A stretch of 64,000 nucleotides of DNA, from positions 43,857,818 through 43,921,817 of the forward strand of contig CM075783.1 of assembly GCA_037974665.1 (NCBI GenBank), written 5' to 3'. Source of the stretch: Ehretia macrophylla. Its lineage: Eukaryota; Streptophyta; Magnoliopsida; Boraginales; Ehretiaceae. The notes under the pieces are model-generated. The model searched no databases, was not told the DNA's origin, and saw nothing but the letters and a program-made list of their open reading frames with translations. How positions within the stretch are numbered: position 1 is the first letter of the stretch; every line of letters starts with the position of its first letter. The translations under genes and the position numbers were made by a program. Positions 56,538 through 64,000 of this stretch are shown here, piece by piece.

Positions 56538-59366
56538 TAGGTCCATATTGGTTCGTCGATGCTTGTCCTTTTGAGTCAAAAGTAAATATAAGCCTGTGTC
56601 ATGCGATTACCAGAACACATGTTGTGTCCTAGATGGTGTACATACTCTGTGTGTAATAATGGGCTATGGGAGGGTAAAAGAAGCATCAGAAACCACTTTT
56701 GGCTTATGATAATCTCAATAATGCATAAGAGAACAGTAGCATTATATTACATTCTATTTATCTATGCATTTGAGCTCTTTCTGTATTGTTTATCGATGAA
56801 TCCAAACTCCTTTTGTGTATCTCTACTGTTAATTTCTCTTTTCATCCCTAGTAAGAGAAATCTTTTCTTTTCCCTTCTTAGCGCACTCTTCCCCAATAGC
56901 ATTAAACTCAATGTTACTTATTGTTACATTGCAAGACAATAAGGTGGATTCTATCTCCAGCATGGCTGCTATGGTTAATTCTACTAAAAGAGATCCTGTT
57001 ATGGTTAACCACTTCCATGTAGTATAATTAAGCTTTTTATTTCTTCAATTTTCAATTACTTCAAGCTAGCTTGTTCAGTTGCTTCTTTGAACAAGCACGA
57101 AGCTCATAGTTTTCTTTGGTTATTTCTTGGCCTAAGCAAATGAAAAGATGGTACTTTTGTTATGAAATGAGAACAACAAGCAGTGCATTTTGTCTTCAAA
57201 ACTTTGGTCTTTTGGCAATATAGGACACCAATTGTTAATGGGTCTAGGCGCAATGTGGTGCAGTCAGGCATGCTTTAAAGTAACTGGAGTAACAGGAACA
57301 TTTACCTAAGAAAAGAAATGAGTGATTGGATCTTGAGAAAGAGACAAATTGCTCTTATATACTTATTTAACAGCGAGGTCTTCACTTAGAATTTCAGACT
57401 GGACTAAGGCTTGCTTCCTTACATGCATCTTATTTATACAATGGAAGATGTGAATGAGTACTCTATGGAAATCCTATTAATTTTCATTTATCAGTTCGTG
57501 TAAATACATAACTGTAACAACAAAATATGCAACTCTTGAACCTAACTCATGTTTATTTTCATGCAATTGGAATGATTCAAATTAATTTTCTACTTGTTTC
57601 TTATTGCTTTGGAATGATTTGAGAACTCATTACTGACCTAAATTAATGTTTTTGCAAAATTGAGCCCGCAAGACTTAACATTACTATCTGACGTTATTAA
57701 GGAAATTCGACATTGCTTCTACATCTTAACACATCATGGCCTGCGTTATGAGTGCTCCAGTGTATCCAAAGTAGAGGTACTTGTTATTGTTGGATTCCTA
57801 TACTGCTAGATTAACAACTAGAATTTTGTGAGATGATTCTTTGGGTTTCTCAGATTTTATTATTGGTAGCTTGCTTATGGTTGATGATGTCTATTCAATA
57901 ACGCATGTGGGCTATATTATTTTTTGGGATCTTCTCATTTATTCTTTTACCTGTGCAAAACTATAAAGATAGATGCTTCTTGTCTACCGTTTTCGTAGTT
58001 TTTTCAATTGATTTCGATATGCTGTTTTCTGTTGCAGGATTATTCAAACTTCAACTGTAAAATTAAATATTTGTGTGATAGATGCAGATATTATTTGATT
58101 ATTTTATAGGGTTTAGTACTAGAAGCTTTTAATAGCATTTGAGGATTTCTTGGTGGTATGAATCTTTAAGATTTAATAGTTTATATTTTAAGGAAAAGAG
58201 TAAAGAAACTGAGAAATCAGAGCTAAGAAAGAGAGAAAAATGGATAAATGTCCAAGAGTTGGGTGGAATAGTCGGTTGACAACATGTCATAATCAGAGTT
58301 CTTAGTTCGAAATGTACTAAAAAAAAGGGAAAAGAAATAAAAGGGAGGGTGGTGGGTTGAATTTCTTGTGTCTTTGTTTCATAAAGATTTTCTTGCAGTA
58401 ATCAAATTGGTTTTGAATTAAAACAAAATGATAAAATAAATATTTGTTGATATTATTACAAATGGTTGGTTTTAAAGTCAATAGAAGGCTTCGGTTAGTA
58501 ATTACATATAAACGAATTTTTATGATAACATATTTCTCAAAAAACTATTGATTTCAAAATCAATATCATATCCAAAATTCTAAACCAAATACTCACAACT
58601 CTGTTTTCTTCTACTGAAAGTTTATACTAAATATTACAAAACTCTTCCCTGTTAGAAGGTGAAATCGAAGAGGACGACATTAATTTCCATTTCCTTTTTC
58701 TCATAGCTTAGTAGAAGATATCCATTTTCCTTTTGTACACTTGTCTTTTTCTTTTTGTTATTTTCTCTTTCTTACCTCTTACTTGTTTTTCTGTTCCTTT
58801 ATCAGTTCATGCTATATCTTTTCCTTTCATTTTCTTTCACTAGTTTTTTGCTTAGAGAAATGAGCTTGGTCATTTGGCAGTTGGTTTAGAGCTATAACCA
58901 ACTTGATCAAATTTGTTAAAATTATATTGTGTGTAATATTCTATCTATAGTTAGTAGGTTGGCTAAAGATGATAATAGAAAACTGAAAAATGTAAAGATC
59001 TCATGAATTTAAAGAGTTAACTATGTAATTTTCAAAACAACTACTATGCCCTCGTTAAATATAAATGAGCATCATGTATATGTACTAATGAAAAAGTGTA
59101 TTTCAAGCCTTTTACTGTTTTTTCTATTTCTTTATCAGTTCATGTTAACTAGTCTGAATTTGGCCCAATACCTTTAGTTGGGACCTACAAATTAATTAGG
59201 CCCAACAACTGTAGTAGGGCCCATTAACCTATTGTGCCATGAGTTTAGGATTTATATTTATTACAATTCAGACCATTAATTTTTGTTTTTTGAAATTAGT
59301 GCAATTCATACTCTTAAATATGCAATCCATATTCTAAGTGTTTGCTATAATACAGTACTTAACCAA

Positions 59367-62300
59367 ATGGATATCGATCGTGAATGGATGAACCACCATT
59401 TGGAACCCGACAGGCAGCTTAGTAATACGTTCATTAGAGGTGTACATGAATTTGTTGCATTTGCAAGTAGTCAACAACATTACATGAATGGTGATAAGAT
59501 AAGATGTCCATGTCCTAAATGCAAAAATTGTAAGTTCTTGGATCCTGACAATGTAAACGCCCATCTTTATCAGCAGGGTTTCATGCCGTATTATTACGAA
59601 TGGACTTCACATGGGGAACAAATTCATAATTATGGTAATACATCTCAGGAGAACTTTACTCATAATTATAATTACCCTGGGTTTGATGAAAGAAATTCCT
59701 ATAGGACAATAGTATTTGATGTTGTTCGTTTGGAGTTCGTTATGGATCACGATCAACCACGTGAACCACCTAACACAGAAGCATCACAATTTTTTAATCT
59801 CTTGAAGGCTGCTAATAAACCTTTATGGGATAGTTGTGAAATTCTAACTCATTTGTCTGCTATGTCTCATTTCATGAATATCAAGTATGAAGAAAATATG
59901 AGTGAACAATGCTTTAATAGAATGATCGAGACAGTGAGGGAAGCGTTGCCAAAAATTCATAATTTACTTGAAAAAGTTTACAACTTCAAACAGGAAATGA
60001 GGCCTTTAGGATTGGGATATAAAAAGATAGACGTCTGCAAAAATAGATGCACATTGTTTTACAATGATAGAAGTGACATGGACTATTGTCCATGTTGCTA
60101 TGAGCCACGTTACAAGACATCAAGACGGGGTAAGCTCATAGCTCAGAAGAAGTTGCGATATTTTTCGCTAACTCCGAGGTTGCAAAGGCTATACATGTCA
60201 AAGGTTACAACTGAACTTATGCAATGGCATAAGAAGCACCAAGTTGAAGATAGGAAGATATGTCACCCGTCTGACACTGAGGCATAGAAATACTTTGATA
60301 GAGTATATCCTAGTTTTGCCGTCGAGCCAAGAAATATTCATCTTGGGCTGTGTTCAGATGGGTTTAATCCATACAACTCAAGTTCTAAACCTTATTCTTG
60401 TTGGCCAGTGATTATGACACCATACAATTTGCCACCATGGATGTGTATGAAGACCCCCGTCATGTTCTTAACTCTTCTTATTCCTGGCCCAAAAAATCCC
60501 GGTAAGAACGTTTATATATACTTAGAACCTCTAATCGAAGAATTGAAAGATTTATGGGAAGTAGGGGCACGTTGTTATGATGTATCAACAGAAATAAATT
60601 TTCAATTGAGGGCAGCTCTATTGTGGACAATAAATGACTTTCCGGCATATGGTATGTTATCTAGTTGGAGTACACATGGGAAGTTGTCGTGTCTGTATTG
60701 CATGGAACATTCAAAGGTTTTCCAATTGACCGCTGGTAGAAAAAATTGCTTCTTTGATTGTCATCGTCAGTTCTTACCACCAAGTAGTTCGTTACGGTGA
60801 GACAAGAAGAATTTTGTTAAGGGTAGAGTTGAAAGTTCTAATCATCCTCCTATATAAGATGGTGAAAAAATTTGGGAACGTGTAAAAGACTTCCTTACAG
60901 CAAATGAATTGTCAACAAGCAAGATCGTTGGCTTTGGGAAGGAGCATAATTGGACGAAAATAAGTATTTTTTGGGATTTGTGCTATTGGCGTTCACATCT
61001 TGTGCGTCAGATGTGATGCATATTGAGAAGAATGTATTTGATAATATTTTCAACATTGTGATAATGTCAAGGGTAAGACAAAAGATAATCTGAAAGCGAG
61101 AATGGATGTTTCTAACTTTTGTGACCGTCCTGAATTATGTGTTCAGAGCAAACCGGGTGGTGGTTATAAACTGAATATGGGTGTGTACACATTGCCTGTG
61201 GCCGAGAGAAAAATAATTCTAGATTGGGTTAAGGACTTACGACTCCCCGATGGATATGCATCCAATTTAGGAAGATGTGTTGACATGAAAGATCTGAAGT
61301 TGTCGCATATGAAGAGTCATGATTGTCATGTATTTATGGAGAGATTGCTTCCTATAGCTTTACGTGAGGTATTTCTTAAACATGTTTGGGAAGCTTTTAC
61401 GGAACTAAGTTTGTTCTTCAAAGATATATGTTATACATTTCTTCATAGAGAAGATCTAGCAAGGATGCAAGAAAATGTTGTCGTGACTCTTTGCAACCTG
61501 GAGAAGATATTACCGCCTGTCTTCTTCGATTCGATGGAGCGTTTACCAGTGCACTTGGTGTATGAAGCAATATGCGGTGGTCCTGTACAATATCGACAGA
61601 TGTATCCTTTTGAAAGGTAATTATATCTTTTTCCCAAATTTATATGCAAACACTTGCATTAAACAATACTTAAATGTACATATCAATACTCATGTAGATT
61701 CTTACATTGTTTGAAGAGGGGAGTAAAGTAAAGCTAGGGTTGAGGGTTCTATATGTGAAGCCTATCTTTCTTTGGAAACATCAACCTTTTGTTCATATTA
61801 CTTCGAACCTCATGTGAGAAGTAAAACAAGAAATATTGGTCGAAATAACCAATATAGCGATGTGGACTACCCTGATGGATGCTTAGCTTTATTTACTTAC
61901 CCGGGTTGTCCAATGGGGAAAGTAAAGTACCAAATGCTAGATGATCAAGAGTTATATGCTGCATACCTATATGTACTAATGAATTGCCAAGAGGTTCACC
62001 CTTATATCCGGTAAGGTGATGACATTTTGTACATTTTTTGTACACCAATACATCTCTAATATGAACCCCATATATTGCTCATAGGATGTTTGAGGAATAT
62101 CTTTCCCGAAATTATCCACCATTAACAGTGACACAACTTTAGAATAAGATTGACAATCTTTTCCCAAAATGGTTATAGGACCATGTAAGTACACATCTAA
62201 TTAATGGTTATTTGCATTGAAGTTAGCACTCAACTCTTGTGCTTCCGGTTAATTCCTTATTTTACAGTTCGCCTGCAGTAATGATATTGATGATCGTGTA

Positions 62301-63091
62301 AAATGTCTTTCTATGTGGCCAAGTAAGAGAGTGCGTACATGGTCAAGCTATTTGGTTAATGGATACCGATTTGACACCTTGGAATACAGGTCTTCCAAGT
62401 CCATAATGAATAGTGGAGTATCCGTCAAGGGGACATATGATGGTACTACCGAGTACGGTGACTACTATGGAATGTTGGAGGACATTGTTGAATTGGAGTA
62501 CCATAATCCAACACAGAAACATACAAGAGTTGTTATTTTTAAGTGCAAATGGTATGATATGCAAAAGGGCAGAGGTGTTAAGAAACATCCTAAGTATCGA
62601 ATTGTTGAGGTCAATGTGAAGAGGGGATTTCCAAAATGTGAACCGTTTGTATTAGTAGAACAAGCACATCAAGTCTATTACTGCAAATACCATGATACTA
62701 AAAGAGATCGCGTAGACTGGTGGGTTGTATGCAAAATCAAACCGAGGAATTACTATGATGTGCCCCGAAAGGAGTATGAAATAGAAGAGGAAATACTTTT
62801 CAATCAGATAAAATAGATGTGCATGTAATACTACCAGATGATGAAGAGATGCCTCAACGTGTTCATGAATCAGTTGAAAATATTGAGGTATTGCAAGAGG
62901 AATTGAATGAGTTACAATATCAACAACAACAAGTTGAAGGTGAAGGTGAAGATGAAGATAAAGATAAATGTGAAGATGAATACGAAGACGAAGACGAAGA
63001 CGAAGATGAAGATGAAGACGAAGACGAAGATGAAGATGAGGATGAAAATAAAAATAGAGATGACGATGGAGATAATGATAATGATTAGTGC
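59367..63091 (+). pseudogene. CACTA transposase (TNP2 type)
   Basis: ATG at 59367 (MDIDREWMNHHLEPDRQLSN) fits the start of the transposase-associated domain, with CPCPKCKN near 59510. Transposase_21 homology follows (MSHFMNIKYEENMSEQCFNR; CCYEPRYK; PYSCWPVIMTPYNLPPWMCM). The DUF4218 domain is at 61102-61620 (LPIALREVFLKHVWEAFTEL), with an intron at about 61617-61697. CSYYFEPHVRSK lies near 61785. The DUF4216 domain is at about 62390-62680 (YYGMLEDIVELEY; VVIFKCKWYDM), and a very acidic Glu/Asp tail ends at 63091. The enzyme would cut the transposon ends in the nucleus. Breaks: TAG at 60285-60287 where Trp is expected, TGA near 60799, frame loss between 60840 and 61100, and a frame change near 62810. 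A dead copy, but long and recognisable. Confidence 0.88.
62929..63087 (+). repeat. GAA/GAC trinucleotide-rich run (acidic tail)
   Basis: Runs of GAAGAT and GAAGAC give the Glu-Asp tail of the transposase region. It is a low-complexity repeat likely to vary in length. Confidence 0.8.
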
Positions 63092-63221
63092 TAATTACAT
63101 TTAATGGATTATTTTAATGTATTTATACTACTTATAAACATTTAATATGATTGTAATGTATTCAAATTGCATGTGTAGATCTACATTCTTTAATGATAGT
63201 TGGATTTTGTCCAAAACAGAT

Positions 63222-63950
63222 ATGTCTTCAAATAAAAATAAAGGTAAAGGTATGACTAGAAAATATATGCCTCTTGGGATGTTGCAGCGCTCTATTGCAC
63301 GTTCTGGTAGTGCACAAACATCCCACTCATCCTCCAATGCTGGGCAAACATCTACTTCATCCACTTCAATACCATTGAGTACTCCAGGGTTGATCTCACA
63401 GATTGGCAGACCCACAGATGATCAATCTCCGGCAACTACTTCATCCACTTTACCCACCAATAATCAATCTCCGGCAACTACTTCATCCACGGGCTTACCA
63501 CAACACTTAGATAGTTTGCACGTTGACTCTAAAGACTTGCATATGGCCCGTTCCACACCAGCTACTAACTAGCCGGAGTCTTCAGTTGCTGCCCAGCGAC
63601 AGGCTGCTGAATACATTTAGAGGTTTGGCAAGAATATGGATTCCCATCTTTGGAGGCGTACACTATATGGCAAATTGATCGATGCACACACATGATGATA
63701 AATTCAGGCGGGTATGAGAACATTAAGTACAATTTTATCTAATATGTACATTATTTTGTTTATTTTTTTCATTACAATTATTAGTATACTTTTGTATCTT
63801 TTACTAATTGCAGATCGATACCGGTCGGGGCGGCACGAGAGGTCACCAATATATTAAATGCCGGGTTCAACGAGCCTTGGACGAGATGGGGTGCGATTCC
63901 AGTTGATATTAAAGAGAGATGGTTCATCTCTTTTCAAGTACTAAAGTATA
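63222..63950 (+). pseudogene. CACTA TNPA-like protein (Transposase_24 type), 5' part
   Basis: ATG at 63222 gives MSSNKNKGKGMTRKYMPLG, then a long Ser/Thr/Gln-rich region with a repeated 'QSPATTSST' (near 63425 and 63467). After a stop at 63570-63572 the homology goes on with several more stops up to about 63710 (RFGKNMDSHLWRRTLYGKLI), then an intron. The next exon, near 63813-63938, ends in ERWFISFQ, wording like the WFxxF region of Transposase_24/TNPA-type proteins. These bind the subterminal repeats. The gene is broken and runs off the window. Confidence 0.65.
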
Positions 63951-64000
63951 TGAAATTAATTTCATATATATATTTTAGTTTCATATACCATGTCAATATA

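Larger units (their letters stand above)
55906..59366. other. CACTA internal non-coding DNA
   Basis: About 3.4 kb of AT-rich DNA without a recognised gene. Two tandem repeats are listed separately. 57661-57776 is an open, exon-like stretch ending at a GT donor. Frames of 70-113 codons (for example 56601-56942) show no family wording I recognise. Confidence 0.55.
54823..64000 (+). mobile_element. CACTA (En/Spm) DNA transposon, left part
   Basis: Begins CACTACAAAAAAGAAGG, the hallmark end of the superfamily, within a gypsy LTR. Many copies of a GTGACGAA-like subterminal motif follow. The interior holds a captured histone H4 piece, long non-coding DNA, a TNP2-type transposase region (59367-63091) and the start of a TNPA-like gene (63222 onward). 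The right end is outside the window, so the 3-bp target duplication cannot be checked. Both genes are broken. Confidence 0.9.

Noticed and set aside
62907-63104. Lysine/methionine-rich frame
   Set aside because: Second frame of the GAA/GAC repeat that codes for the acidic tail.

Overview
The window is plant nuclear DNA, probably from a dicot (inferred; the species cannot be named). It is AT-rich intergenic DNA made almost entirely of nested transposable elements. It has Ty3/gypsy LTR elements with initiator-Met tRNA primer sites, a Sirevirus, a second Ty1/copia element, PIF/Harbinger and CACTA DNA transposons, and one host gene of a large plant family (F-box/LRR), now broken. I see no intact host gene, no rRNA, no credible functional tRNA gene and no CRISPR.

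Layout. 1-783: cut-off gypsy LTR, followed by degenerate tandem repeats and a probable copia tail. 2311-16736: Sirevirus remnant, carrying a young, whole-looking Ty3/gypsy element (5768-14880, target duplication GATTA) with one long gag-pol frame. 17651-22178: PIF/Harbinger element with both of its genes, transposase and Myb/SANT-like, each decayed. 22862-23931 and 50333-50707: the two halves of an F-box/LRR pseudogene, split by a 26.4-kb Ty1/copia element (23932-50332, AATAC). That element was itself hit by a solo gypsy LTR (25809-28496, GAGAG), by a gypsy element (32185-46995, GTTAT) that in turn holds a non-autonomous gypsy derivative (36812-44139, TATTC), and by another solo gypsy LTR (47256-49751, CTGGT). 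50708-54822: gypsy LTR and pol-tail pieces. 54823-end: a CACTA transposon with subterminal repeats, a captured histone H4 fragment, a decayed TNP2-type transposase and the start of a TNPA-like gene. It runs off the window.

History. The target duplications give the order of events: F-box gene, then copia, then three independent gypsy hits, then a gypsy inside a gypsy. LTR divergence counted by eye fits this order: about 6% for the copia element, about 5-7% for the outer gypsy, about 4-5% for the inner gypsy, and under 1% for the whole-looking gypsy at 5768.

The most interesting signals are: (1) an inverted repeat at the same place in the LTRs of all the gypsy families here, whose stem sequence changes between families while pairing is kept; (2) a histone H4 piece carried antisense inside the CACTA element; (3) four tRNA-like (SINE-type) units, two in each direction, in the leader of the copia element. 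I do not see a wholly new biological system.
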